A stretch of DNA of 64,000 nucleotides from Candidatus Gastranaerophilales bacterium (GCA_944323135.1 CALURI010000006.1:57387-121386); one strand, 5' to 3'. Numbered from the stretch's first letter, positions 26,940-36,363 are shown. Made by a program: numbers and translations. Notes: generated by a model not told the origin, from the sequence alone.

Positions 26940-27794
26940 TCACGCTAAAGCTATATTATCAATTAATCTTACATCACCTATTTTTACAGCAATAAATACT
27001 ATAGTATTATTATCCGCAATTTCTTTTTCTTCGAGATTATCAGAATCTCTAAATTCAAGATATTCAAGAGAATGATTTTTATTCAAATAAGAATAAGCTG
27101 TTTCTGTCAAAACTTTTACGTCTTTTATACCTTTATTATAACAAGCTTTTATATTAAATAAAATTTTACTTAAAGCAAGTGCATCGATTTTTGCATCTTC
27201 TGATAAATATTTATTTCTTGAAGACAAAGCCAACCCGCTTTCTTCTCTGACAATAGGACAAGGAATAATTTCAACAGGGATATTCAAATCCTTTACCATT
27301 TTCTTCAAAATAATTAACTGCTGCCTGTCCTTTTCTCCAAAAAATGCGAAATCAGGTTGTACAATATTAAACAATTTATTAACGACTGTACAAACACCGT
27401 CAAAATGACCTACACGAGATTTTCCGCATAATTTATTTACATAAAAAAACGGTGGAATAACATAAGTTAAAAAATCATTAGAAAGAATATGCCCCTCCCC
27501 ATACATTTCCTTTTGAGAAGGCGCAAAAACGATATCAACACCTGCACTGCTGCATAGTTTTTCATCTGCATCAAGTGTTCTTGGATATTTTTCTAAATCT
27601 TCACCGGGACAAAATTGTATAGGATTTACAAAAACTGAAACAACAGTCTTATCACATTTTTCAACACTTTTTTTTATAAGACTTAAATGTCCGTTATGCA
27701 AAGCTCCCATAGTAGGGACAAGTCCCACAGTAAGTCCCTGTTTTTTCCATTCTTTTATTTTCTCTCTAACTTCAGCTATTGTATGCACTAACAT
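26940..27794 (-). CDS. panC: Pantothenate synthetase
   Basis: 284 aa, full length. Ligates pantoate and beta-alanine using ATP, last step of vitamin B5 synthesis. 'VPTMGALHNGHLSLI' holds the nucleotidyltransferase HxGH-like motif, and 'FFGEKDRQQL' and 'GLALSSRNKYL' (KMSKS-like) are standard. Start ATG 27794 follows GAGGG; the longer frame to 27872 is rejected. panB lies 800 bp away on the same strand but is separated by a plus-strand gene. Confidence 0.96.
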   Translation of the reverse strand: MLVHTIAEVREKIKEWKKQGLTVGLVPTMGALHNGHLSLIKKSVEKCDKTVVSVFVNPIQFCPGEDLEKYPRTLDADEKLCSSAGVDIVFAPSQKEMYGEGHILSNDFLTYVIPPFFYVNKLCGKSRVGHFDGVCTVVNKLFNIVQPDFAFFGEKDRQQLIILKKMVKDLNIPVEIIPCPIVREESGLALSSRNKYLSEDAKIDALALSKILFNIKACYNKGIKDVKVLTETAYSYLNKNHSLEYLEFRDSDNLEEKEIADNNTIVFIAVKIGDVRLIDNIALA

Positions 27795-27925
27795 AACATT
27801 ACCCTCTTTCTCATAAAAATTATAACATAAAAAATTCTGCTTGTTTGATAAATTTAAAACACAAACTGACAAAAAAAATTTTGTTCAATCTTTTAATAAT
27901 TGTAAATTTTAATATGGAGAATATA

Positions 27926-28570
27926 ATGCAAGTTAAATCTTATGAAAACAAAACAAATTTTAACGGAATAAAACTTCAAACAATAAAAACACCGTTAAAA
28001 AAAATTGATATATACAGTTTAGATAATAGAGACGAATATTTTATAAAACGTTTATCTGATTTAATTCAACAAACAACATTGCCGTCAGATACAGTAAAAA
28101 TCGGCAGCAAAACTCCTAAACAAATAACAATAAACGCACTAAATAAAGCCTCTGCCAGATCAAAAAATGATTACACTTCAAAAGTTCTGATAAGTATTGA
28201 AAACGACAAAAATATAACAGGAATTATTAATGCTGAATATGAAGGTGATATGACAATTAAAGGTATGGTTGTTTGGGGGAAAAATGATGCAAAGCAAGGA
28301 TTACTGAATTCAATATTAAAAGAAACACAAAAAATTAAAAATACATCTTTAATAATCCCAATAGAAGAATTAACAGGGAAAATGAATGCATTTTGTAAAA
28401 AATTTGGTTTTATAAAACCCAAAGACCAACCATCAATATATACAATTGACCCGCCAGATATGCAAAAAGTTATAGAAAAGACAAATACATCTTTGGACTA
28501 TAAAATTACAGAATATAAAAGTAAACCATTTATAAATCTTGGGAAAAAATTAATTGATGCTAATGAATAA
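27926..28570 (+). CDS. GNAT-like protein with N-terminal NFNG tag
   Basis: 214 aa. N-terminus 'ENKTNFNGIK' carries the F-x-G tag found on several unrelated proteins here. The central part ('ITGIINAEYEGDMTIKGMVV', then helix, then 'FCKKFGFIKP') resembles the strand-helix order of a GNAT N-acetyltransferase with the terminal 'kkfGF' element; the acetyl-CoA loop is not clearly conserved. ATG 27926 has GGAGA upstream. Divergent from panC. Function unknown. Confidence 0.65.
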   Translation: MQVKSYENKTNFNGIKLQTIKTPLKKIDIYSLDNRDEYFIKRLSDLIQQTTLPSDTVKIGSKTPKQITINALNKASARSKNDYTSKVLISIENDKNITGIINAEYEGDMTIKGMVVWGKNDAKQGLLNSILKETQKIKNTSLIIPIEELTGKMNAFCKKFGFIKPKDQPSIYTIDPPDMQKVIEKTNTSLDYKITEYKSKPFINLGKKLIDANE

Positions 28571-28578
28571 ATAAAATC

Positions 28579-29379
28579 CTAAAAAATTTCATTCTCATTA
28601 GGGAATTTTCCTAATTTTACATCATCATTGAATTGTTTTGCGCAATTTAAGATTAAAGATTTCATATCACCGTATTTTCTTGCAAACTTAGGTTTGAAAT
28701 CCGAGAATTTCCCAAAAACATCATCTGAAACAAGCACTTGTGCATCACAATATTTTCCGGCACCGCAAGAAATTGTCGGGACTGATAGATTTTCAGTAAT
28801 ATATTTTGCACTTTCTTGAGGAACCATTTCAAGTACAACAGAAAAAACACCTGCTTTCTCTAATTGTTTAGCCTGTTTTAACAATTCATCCGCAGCCTCT
28901 TGAGTTTTCCCTTGAATTTTATATCCGCCAAGCATGTTGATAAATTGAGGAGTAAACCCCAAATGTCCCATAACAGGAATTCCTGATGCTATAAGGCGCT
29001 TTATCACATCCAGTATATAATCACTAAATCCTTCAATTTTTACTGCATTTGCGCCAACCTTTATCATCTCTCCGCAATTTTTTACCGCTGAAGCTATATC
29101 GGTATGATAGCTTAAAAATGGCATATCCGTAACAACCATTGCATGTTCAACCCCTTTTGCAACTGCGCGGGTAAATATCAACATTTCATCGACACCTACA
29201 GAATGTGTTGTTTCATACCCTAAAGCTACCATTGCCAAACTGTCACCTATTAGAATAATATCAACACCGGCTTCATCAATATATTTTGCCGTTGAATAAT
29301 CATAAGCTGTTAAAACAGAAAATTTTTCATTATTTTCTTTATATTTTCTAATTGTGCTGACAGTAATTTTTTTAGCCAT
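28579..29379 (-). CDS. panB: 3-methyl-2-oxobutanoate hydroxymethyltransferase
   Basis: 266 aa, full length. Makes ketopantoate from alpha-ketoisovalerate and methylene-tetrahydrofolate. 'LTAYDYSTAKYIDEAGVD', 'GDSLAMV', 'MGHLGFTPQ' and 'ISCGAGKYCDAQVLV' are family motifs (the last usually IGIGAG..CDGQ; here two positions differ). Its start overlaps the yvcK stop by 8 nt, so translation is coupled. Confidence 0.95.
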   Translation of the reverse strand: MAKKITVSTIRKYKENNEKFSVLTAYDYSTAKYIDEAGVDIILIGDSLAMVALGYETTHSVGVDEMLIFTRAVAKGVEHAMVVTDMPFLSYHTDIASAVKNCGEMIKVGANAVKIEGFSDYILDVIKRLIASGIPVMGHLGFTPQFINMLGGYKIQGKTQEAADELLKQAKQLEKAGVFSVVLEMVPQESAKYITENLSVPTISCGAGKYCDAQVLVSDDVFGKFSDFKPKFARKYGDMKSLILNCAKQFNDDVKLGKFPNENEIF

Positions 29380-30733
29380 TATACATCACAGCCTTACTTT
29401 GTTCTTCTTTATGCGATGAAGGAAATATTGTTTTTTCATTTTTATGTTCTTTTCTGAACCAATAGTATATTGCTCGTGCAACACGATTTGAACTATGTCT
29501 TACAAGTCCTTCCTTACTGTCCTCAATAAGTTTTCTTGTTACAAGTTTTACACCTGACTTTTTCAAATTATCAAAATCCAATTTTACAGGATAAGAACCG
29601 GACATTTGATATTTTTTAGCCAAATTAGAAGGCATAAAATCATTAACGAGAACTGCATCTACAACATTTTTGCTTCCGGCATGCTTCATAATAGCATTTA
29701 CATGGTCGCAGACACTATATCCATCGGTTTCACCCGGTTGAGTCATAATATTACAAACATATATTTTCTTTGCATTTGATTTTGCAATTTCATGAGAAAT
29801 TTCTTTTATTAAAAGGTTTGGAATAACACTTGTATACAAGCTTCCCGGTCCTAAAATAATTAATTCGGCATCTCTTATTGCAGAAATTACATCAGGTAAA
29901 GCGCGGCAATTTTGCGGATCTGTAAATAATCGTTTAATTTTACCGTGTGCTTCTGGAATATTTGATTCACCATGAATAACTCTTCCATCTTCCATTTCCG
30001 CAACAAGTTTCATATCATCAAGCGTTGATGGTAAAACTCTTCCGCGAATTGAAAGAACATTTGAAGATTCTTTTACTGCGCGAACCATATCACCAGTAAT
30101 AGAGCACAAGGCCGTAAGAAACAAGTTCCCAAAGCTATGCCCTTCAAGCCCTTCACCCATTTTGAATCTATATTGAAATAATTTCGTAACTAAATCTTCG
30201 TCATCTGCTAACGCCGCAATACAGTTTCTTATATCTCCCGGAGGCAAAACACCCATTTCTTCTCTTAATCTTCCGGAGCTACCGCCGTCATCACCGACAG
30301 TAACAACTGCTGTTACGTTATTGGTTATATTCTTAATTCCCCTTAACAACATTGATAATCCTGTACCGCCGCCAACAGCTACGACTTTAGGTCCTCTGTT
30401 CAATTTTCTTCTTCTATATAAATTTTCAAGCAATGTCTGATTATCACTGCCATCAAGCATTGATAAATTAGTTTTTTGCCAGCCTTTAAAAAATAATCCC
30501 GCACCAAACATAACAGCAGCAAAAGCAATCCATTCTGTTGATACGTTCATTGCAATTTTACGAATAAACTCCATAGTATAAAAAACCGGTTTTATATCAA
30601 ATAAAATTAAAACCCCGAAAGTCATCAAAACTGCACCGAGAAATATTAATGCAAACCATCTCTTAACCTGCAAACCAGGCATCAACCATCTAACATCTTC
30701 AGGGATTTTTACGCTTTTTCTAAAATCTTTCAT
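29372..30733 (-). CDS. yvcK: YvcK/UPF0052 gluconeogenesis factor with N-terminal membrane anchor
   Basis: 453 aa. Two hydrophobic segments (about 27-47 and 58-78) precede a complete YvcK domain: 'VAVGGGTGLSMLLRG', 'VTVGDDGGSSGRLR', 'LPPGDIRNC' and 'GPGSLYTS'. YvcK-type proteins bind UDP-sugars and influence carbon metabolism and cell shape. The membrane-anchored form occurs in cyanobacteria and relatives (family knowledge). Operon with panB downstream. Confidence 0.93.
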   Translation of the reverse strand: MKDFRKSVKIPEDVRWLMPGLQVKRWFALIFLGAVLMTFGVLILFDIKPVFYTMEFIRKIAMNVSTEWIAFAAVMFGAGLFFKGWQKTNLSMLDGSDNQTLLENLYRRRKLNRGPKVVAVGGGTGLSMLLRGIKNITNNVTAVVTVGDDGGSSGRLREEMGVLPPGDIRNCIAALADDEDLVTKLFQYRFKMGEGLEGHSFGNLFLTALCSITGDMVRAVKESSNVLSIRGRVLPSTLDDMKLVAEMEDGRVIHGESNIPEAHGKIKRLFTDPQNCRALPDVISAIRDAELIILGPGSLYTSVIPNLLIKEISHEIAKSNAKKIYVCNIMTQPGETDGYSVCDHVNAIMKHAGSKNVVDAVLVNDFMPSNLAKKYQMSGSYPVKLDFDNLKKSGVKLVTRKLIEDSKEGLVRHSSNRVARAIYYWFRKEHKNEKTIFPSSHKEEQSKAVMYNG

Positions 30734-30766
30734 TACTTTATTATTTATCCTTATTAATCTTTTTAA

Positions 30767-31561
30767 CTATTCTACCCAGCCTGATAAACAAGCATTTTTA
30801 TAATTTACCGGAACAGGTTTTATAATATCATACGCCTGCTTAATTAATTCTAACGAATTTGACAATCTGTTTGTAAAATGAATTGTATCTGCTTTAACAA
30901 CTGTTTTACCGCCTTCAATATTTGAAACCTGAGAAGCTGATAACAGTTGTTTTAAACGTGATATTTCCATTTCTGTATTAACACTGTCTTTTGCAATAGT
31001 ATTAACAGTCCCATCTACATTATACATTTTTTCAAGACAAATTTCCTGTGCAACCGGAATATTTATAAGTTCTCCTGTTTTTTCAGTAATTTCACCGGTT
31101 GCTCCATAGTAAACAAGCCATTTTGAACATTTTTGGACAGCTTTTGCAACAGAACAGGCAAATGAAAAATCACTTGCACATCTTTTATACATAGCCCCAT
31201 GAGGACGAACATGTTCAATTTCCATATTAAAAGTTTTGGCAAATGACATTAATGCCCCTACCTGATAGATAACCACTGCTTCTATTTCATCTTCATCCAA
31301 ATCCATATCGCGGTAACCAAATCCTTGAATATCATCAAATCCGATATGAGCACCGACAACAACATTTTTTTCTTTTGCTTTTAATAAAGCGTTTTTGATT
31401 GTCAAAGGATCTCCTGCATGAAATCCGCATGAAATATTAACAGAACTCGCATAATCCAATAAATCAAATTCAGAATTATTTTTATAAATCCCGAAACTTT
31501 GAGCCAAATCTATGTTAAAATCTATATTTTTTATTGATTTTTTTTCGAAATTATCTTGCAT
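30767..31561 (-). CDS. pxpA: 5-oxoprolinase subunit A (LamB/YcsF family)
   Basis: 264 aa. 'DFNIDLAQSFG', 'NISCGFHAGDP', 'GAHIGFDD' and 'VRPHGAMYKR' are PxpA signatures. In complete systems it works with PxpB and PxpC to open 5-oxoproline to glutamate using ATP; neither partner is in this window. ATG 31561 is preferred to the upstream in-frame ATG 31582 for family length; SD is weak. Confidence 0.92.
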   Translation of the reverse strand: MQDNFEKKSIKNIDFNIDLAQSFGIYKNNSEFDLLDYASSVNISCGFHAGDPLTIKNALLKAKEKNVVVGAHIGFDDIQGFGYRDMDLDEDEIEAVVIYQVGALMSFAKTFNMEIEHVRPHGAMYKRCASDFSFACSVAKAVQKCSKWLVYYGATGEITEKTGELINIPVAQEICLEKMYNVDGTVNTIAKDSVNTEMEISRLKQLLSASQVSNIEGGKTVVKADTIHFTNRLSNSLELIKQAYDIIKPVPVNYKNACLSGWVE

Positions 31562-31659
31562 AATTATCTTTCTTATTAACACTATCCAATAACAAAATAA
31601 TTATACTCAATAAATATCTAATTACCAATATCTTTACATAATATTAATGAAATTTATAC

Positions 31660-32289
31660 CTACACCCTGTAAACATCAGAAATATCCAAAAACATATACT
31701 GTTTTGTAAAATATGCAAGTTTTGCAATATCATTTTTGCTGAAACTTCTAACATCAAAACAGAATTCAAACTTCTTACTGCCGATAACATAATGTTTATT
31801 AAAGAACATATATAAATATCCATTAGTTAAGACATAATATTCCCCGTTAAAATAAAGTTTATTCATTAATTCATCAATATTTACACCCTGCATTTTGTTG
31901 TCATTATAAACTTTATTTTTTAAATCCACTGCTTCATCAGAGAATTTTTCAAACTTTATATATAAAGAACGCTTGCAAAGTCTGCTGTTATCCCATTTTT
32001 TAGTAATATAATCGGGTTCAACAAATGCACGTCTTTGTGTTCTAACGAATTCTCTTCTGTCAAAAGTATTATAACCAAGCACCAAGAAAAACGGAATTAT
32101 AAGTTTTTCTCTAATTTCGTCTTCGGACAAATTTTCATAATCTGCTAATTCTTTTGAATTTTTAAGAATTGCAATATTTCTTGCTAATACACGACGATTA
32201 AGCTTATAAATAACTTTTTTGCAAAAAAGATAAATAATAAGCGAAAACAACAAAACCAGAACAAATAATAAAAGAGCCACTAAAATCAT
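31660..32289 (-). CDS. Membrane-anchored HsdR_N-like (degenerate restriction-nuclease fold) protein
   Basis: 209 aa. A strongly hydrophobic N-terminus (about 2-23) anchors a cytoplasmic domain whose order 'LSEDEIREKLIIPFFLVLGY', 'VEPDYIT', 'SLYIKFEKF', 'YYVLTNGYLYMFF' follows the N-terminal domain of type I restriction HsdR-like PD-(D/E)XK proteins. The usual E-x-K is replaced by 'KFEK', so nuclease activity is doubtful. No methylase or specificity subunit is nearby. Function unknown. Confidence 0.65.
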   Translation of the reverse strand: MILVALLLFVLVLLFSLIIYLFCKKVIYKLNRRVLARNIAILKNSKELADYENLSEDEIREKLIIPFFLVLGYNTFDRREFVRTQRRAFVEPDYITKKWDNSRLCKRSLYIKFEKFSDEAVDLKNKVYNDNKMQGVNIDELMNKLYFNGEYYVLTNGYLYMFFNKHYVIGSKKFEFCFDVRSFSKNDIAKLAYFTKQYMFLDISDVYRV

Positions 32290-32353
32290 ACCTATATTTT
32301 ACCACTTTTTTTATCGCGGCGCAATAAATATAATTATTTATTGTGAACTTTTA

Positions 32354-33135
32354 TTAATTAGCTTCCTGCCCTTCCGAATATTTTTTATAAATCGGATATC
32401 CTCCGCCTAAAATATTTTTTAAACTTGCCCATCCTGATTTATCCCAACCCTGAAATGTCCCATCATCTTTAATTCTCAATTCAAATACATCTGCCCCATA
32501 CTGGTTAGGACCGGAATTACCGTTTGTATCAAATTTCAACGATGCACAATAATTAGATACCAAAGTATAAGTTACAGGGTTACCATCTTTATCAACAACA
32601 ACCTTTCCGTCTGAATCAAATTTTTTCGCTGTAGAAGTTCTTATACAAGAAGTATATTGTAATATTGAAATTATAGAACCATCTTTTAAAAGAATCATTG
32701 GGTAATTTTTCCAAGAACTATCTGCTGATGCAAGAGAATTTTCATTATATAACGGACTTGCCCATAAAACATTATGCGAAAATAATTTACATTCACTTGA
32801 AGGATGTAAACACAGTTTTGACCCGTCAAAATACTTTGAAAAATTTGTCAGAACATCTTCTGAAGTTTTTGACGGATCAAATAATCCTGTAACATCATCT
32901 GTAACTCCATTTTCAGCTTCATAAAGCTTTATTGCTTGGGATATAAGAGAATATGTACGTTTTGCACGCGTTGCAAGTTCTTTATTTTTATAATTTGCAA
33001 TTAAAGAAGGCAATGTCATAGCGGCAACGACACCGATAATTCCCAGAGTAATTAATACTTCAGCAAGTGTAAAACCTTTATAGGAGCCTAGATATGCCCC
33101 CCCCCCGACTTAACGGATTTCAACAATCTTTCCAT
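32354..33135 (-). CDS. Type IV pilin-like protein with poly-G tract; reading frame OFF as sequenced
   Basis: Third tract-bearing prepilin. 'KGFTLAEVLITLGIIG' and the alpha-1 helix are encoded, followed by a soluble domain with Cys residues and 'NQYGADVFELRIKDDG' (a segment also seen in the 7.7-kb pilin). ATG 33135 has AAGGAG upstream. With ten G the frame reads MERLLKSVKSGGGHI and stops at 33090; distance to the in-frame ATG 33019 is 116 nt (2 mod 3). With 11 or 8 G it reads straight into the pilin. Same interpretation as the other two. Confidence 0.8.
33097..33106 (-). repeat. (G)10 homopolymer, candidate phase-variation tract
   Basis: Ten G on the coding strand, ten codons into the leader of a prepilin gene; adding one base opens the full frame. 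Confidence 0.85.
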
Positions 33136-33204
33136 GCTTTGCTCCTTACTTTATATAATCTGATAACATATTAATTATTATAACATATTTTTAAAAATTT
33201 TCAA

Positions 33205-33243
33205 TAAAAAATGCCCATGTTATTATAACACAGGCATTTTAAA
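33205..33243 (-). terminator. Terminator of rpsT
   Basis: Imperfect stem AAAATGCC...TGTTAT / ATAACA...GGCATTTT with T-run, just downstream of the rpsT stop. Confidence 0.65.
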
Positions 33244-33256
33244 ACTAATCAACGGA

Positions 33257-33526
33257 TTACTTTGCTTGAATTTTATTAACAGCAAGAGTTAATCTTGATT
33301 TTTTTCTGGCTGCAGTATTTTTATGCAAAATACCTTTTGAAACAGCTTTATCACATAATTGATATGCTTTTGACATAGCTGCATTTAAAGCTTCTTTATC
33401 ATCAGCTTTCGCAAGTTCTAAAACTTTTTTTACAGCTGTTTTGATAGAAGTTTTGAAAGCAACATTTCTTACTCTGTTTCTTTCAGCTATCAGCACTCTT
33501 TTTTTAGCAGATTTAATATTTGCCAT
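33257..33526 (-). CDS. rpsT: 30S ribosomal protein S20
   Basis: 89 aa, normal length, Lys/Ala-rich helical bundle. 'MANIKSAKKRVLIAERNRVRN' is the S20 N-terminus; ATG 33526 is therefore the start, and the 82-codon upstream extension of the frame is rejected. The preceding ~320 bases to the next gene hold two hairpins and the divergent promoters but no other gene. Confidence 0.97.
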   Translation of the reverse strand: MANIKSAKKRVLIAERNRVRNVAFKTSIKTAVKKVLELAKADDKEALNAAMSKAYQLCDKAVSKGILHKNTAARKKSRLTLAVNKIQAK

Positions 33527-33551
33527 TTTATTTTGCCTTTCTTTACTCTTA

Positions 33552-33588
33552 CGTCCGATTAATGACTTCGGACACATTTGAGGATGTG
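33552..33588 (-). promoter_or_regulatory. Tandem hairpins in the rpsT leader
   Basis: Minus strand CACAT-cctcaa-ATGTG immediately followed by TCCG/CGGA (GTCCG-11 nt-CGGAC). Could be an autoregulatory S20 leader; inference from position only. Confidence 0.35.
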
Positions 33589-33846
33589 AGCATTGATATA
33601 TTAAACAAAAAAATATTAATTTGCAATATATAAAATAATCTATGTTAAGTTTATATAATGAGTGATTCTTCTTATTACTATTATATTTGTAACATTTAGT
33701 GTATTTTTTACTGTTAAAATTTGTAACAGTATACACAAGAATTAGTTCTAAAGGATTATATTTTTTATCCATTTGTGGTATAAATAATATATAAGTAAGA
33801 ATTATAGTTATATAATAATTCGTTTAAATAAGATATGGAGGCAAAA

Positions 33847-35565
33847 ATGTCAGTAGGACAATTCGTATTTATGTTACACAGCCACCTTCCTTATTACAGA
33901 AAAGCCGGTATGTGGCCTTTTGGGGAAGAAAATCTTTATGAATGTATGGCAGAAACATACGTTCCATTATTGAATGCTATCTCCGAACTGTATGAAGAAG
34001 GTGTTAAAGCTAAGTTAACCGTTGGAATTACCCCAATTCTTGCAGAACAGCTTAATGATGAACACCTGAAACACGGATTCGTTAAATATCTTGATTCAAG
34101 AATTGCTCAGGTTTCTAAAGACTTAGAAAGATATCCTGACCCTAAAGTAGCTCATTCACAACACTTAAAATACCTTGCAAAATATTATTTTGACTGGTTC
34201 TCTAATATCAAAGATTCATTTGTTAATAAATACGGAATGGACTTAATTGCCCAATTTAAAAAATATCAAGATCTTGGTTGTATAGAAATTACAACATCCG
34301 GAGCAACACATGGATTTTCACCGTTACTTGCAACAGACAGTAACCTAAATGCACAATTTAAAGTAGGTTCAGATACTACTAAAAGGTTGTTTGGTAAAAA
34401 AGCATGCGGTTGCTGGCTTCCGGAATGTGCATACAGACAAGGGTACGAATATGTAGGTAAAGATGGCAAAAAACACTGGAGACCTGCAATAGAAGTAACA
34501 TTACAAAATAACGGGATTGAATATTTCTTTACAGAATCACACGTTATCGAAGGCGGAAATTCTATCGGGAACAGACGTGTAATCGGAATTTACGGGAACA
34601 TTGAATATATCCCGCTTCCGGAACGTCCTGCAACCGGTTATGATACTTATTCCGCTTACTGGTTACCAGATGCACAAGTAGCAGTAATGGGAAGAAATGA
34701 TAGAGCCGGTTATCAAGTTTGGTCTGCTGCTGACGGCTATCCAGGAGACGGAGTATACAGAGAATTTCACAAAAAGGATGACAAATCCGGCATGCATTAC
34801 TGGAGAATAACTTCCCCAACAACAGATTTAGGGGATAAAATGCTTTATGATCCTGTTTTAGCATTAAATAAAGTAAATGAAAATACTGATCACTATACAA
34901 CATTAATTTATCATATGCTGAATGACTACAAAAAAGCTACAGGTAAAGAAGGTCTTGTAATGGTATCATTTGACACAGAACTATTCGGACACTGGTGGTT
35001 TGAAGGAGTTGAATTTATCAAGCAAGTAATCAAAAAATTTGCGACTTACATTCCTGAAGTTGAAAGAATGACTGCCGGTGAATATATTCACAAATATCCG
35101 CCGAAAGAAGCAATACAAATCCCTGAAAGTTCTTGGGGACAAGGCGGACATTTCTATGTATGGAACAACCATTTAACAGAATGGATGTGGCCTATAATCC
35201 ATGCTTGTGAAAAACGTATAAACGCTATTGCAGATAAGTATCCAGAAATACCACAGGATAAACTTCTCCATAGAGCTTTAAATCAAATGGCTAGAGAAAA
35301 TCTGTTATTGCAAAGTTCTGACTGGCCATTCTTAATTACGACATGGCAGGCTAAAGATTATGCAACAGACAGATTCAGAGAACATGTGGACAGATTTGAA
35401 ACTATCTGCGATATGATTGAAAGCGGTAATATTGATGAAGCCAAGCTAAAAGAAATCGAAAGTATTGACAATTGCTTCCCTTTAATTGATTACAGAGTTT
35501 ATCAATCAATAGAAGAAGGAGTTATTCCTCAACAATCCGCAAAGCTTGCACCATTATATAATTAA
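33847..35565 (+). CDS. GH57 1,4-alpha-glucan branching enzyme
   Basis: 572 aa. Family 57 glycoside hydrolase: 'MLHSHLPYYRKAG' at the N-terminus, nucleophile E193 in 'CWLPECAYR', acid/base D376 in 'VSFDTELFGHWWFEG', then the helical C-terminal domain. Members of this size and motif set introduce alpha-1,6 branches into glycogen-like polymers. ATG 33847 is chosen over 33835 because GGAGG (33837-33841) lies between them. Works with the 4-alpha-glucanotransferase at 53.9 kb (inference). Confidence 0.88.
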   Translation: MSVGQFVFMLHSHLPYYRKAGMWPFGEENLYECMAETYVPLLNAISELYEEGVKAKLTVGITPILAEQLNDEHLKHGFVKYLDSRIAQVSKDLERYPDPKVAHSQHLKYLAKYYFDWFSNIKDSFVNKYGMDLIAQFKKYQDLGCIEITTSGATHGFSPLLATDSNLNAQFKVGSDTTKRLFGKKACGCWLPECAYRQGYEYVGKDGKKHWRPAIEVTLQNNGIEYFFTESHVIEGGNSIGNRRVIGIYGNIEYIPLPERPATGYDTYSAYWLPDAQVAVMGRNDRAGYQVWSAADGYPGDGVYREFHKKDDKSGMHYWRITSPTTDLGDKMLYDPVLALNKVNENTDHYTTLIYHMLNDYKKATGKEGLVMVSFDTELFGHWWFEGVEFIKQVIKKFATYIPEVERMTAGEYIHKYPPKEAIQIPESSWGQGGHFYVWNNHLTEWMWPIIHACEKRINAIADKYPEIPQDKLLHRALNQMARENLLLQSSDWPFLITTWQAKDYATDRFREHVDRFETICDMIESGNIDEAKLKEIESIDNCFPLIDYRVYQSIEEGVIPQQSAKLAPLYN

Positions 35566-35577
35566 CATAAATTAAAT

Positions 35578-35616
35578 AAAAAAAGAACTTCTCAGATTTT
35601 GAGAAGTTCTTTTTTA
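35578..35616. terminator. Bidirectional terminator
   Basis: AGAACTTCTCA pairs with TGAGAAGTTCT, A-run before and T-run after; lies between convergent genes. Confidence 0.85.
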
Positions 35617-36363
35617 ACGCATAAATTCTTTTGTAATCCCAGGAAATAACAATTTATCATATTTCAAAGTCAACAATAATAATTCTTCCCCTGACATATC
35701 TAAACTTTTAACATCAATTAAACCTAATTTTGAATTATCTTTAATATTGAAAAAGTATTTATTACAAAATCTTTTATAGTTTAAAAACATATTTTGAGCG
35801 AAATCAGCAGCCCCAATCCAAGGATCAATAATTATAGTATTTTTAGTAACTTTACCATCAAATTTAGTTCCATCACGATTAAATACGCATACTCTATGAT
35901 CAATTTTTGAATCATTTAAACATAAAGCTGCAGTATAAGAATTATCGATACCATTTATTTTTAAAATAGCTTCTGATAATAAAGCATCCTCACCACAATT
36001 ACCAATTTTATCCAACTTTAATTGCTTAATAACATTACATAACAATCTTGAACTATTTTTAGAATCTGACTGCCATCTTCTTCGAACATTATTAAGTTTT
36101 TCTACTAAATGTTTCTGCCAATCAAATAAAACAAAGAGTTTTAATTCATTATAATTATAAGGTTTTGCTGTCTGAAACTGATTTTTATTAATAAAATTAT
36201 AATAAAGTTGAGCATTTTCTTGTTTAAGTTTATACAAAGGTGCACTAAATCTTGTCGTAGATACATGAGGAAAAGCTGTATTTACGACATGACAAACCCA
36301 CTGTGCATCTTTTACCTGAGAACACCTGCCTGTAAAATTAATATTATCAGAAAAAATATTCAT
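35614..36363 (-). CDS. Putative papain-like cysteine protease with INFTG N-terminal tag
   Basis: 249 aa. A Cys-His-Asp set is visible in order: 'IGNCGEDAL' (C123), 'IDHRVCVFNRDG' (H156), 'IIIDPWIG' (D180), as in transglutaminase/papain-like folds including C58-type effectors. N-terminal 'NIFSDNINFTGR' carries the F-x-G tag shared by other proteins here. An in-frame start at 36429 would add a hydrophobic leader resembling a signal peptide; neither start has a clear SD. Possible secreted effector or toxin; function unproven. Confidence 0.65.
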   Translation of the reverse strand: MNIFSDNINFTGRCSQVKDAQWVCHVVNTAFPHVSTTRFSAPLYKLKQENAQLYYNFINKNQFQTAKPYNYNELKLFVLFDWQKHLVEKLNNVRRRWQSDSKNSSRLLCNVIKQLKLDKIGNCGEDALLSEAILKINGIDNSYTAALCLNDSKIDHRVCVFNRDGTKFDGKVTKNTIIIDPWIGAADFAQNMFLNYKRFCNKYFFNIKDNSKLGLIDVKSLDMSGEELLLLTLKYDKLLFPGITKEFMR

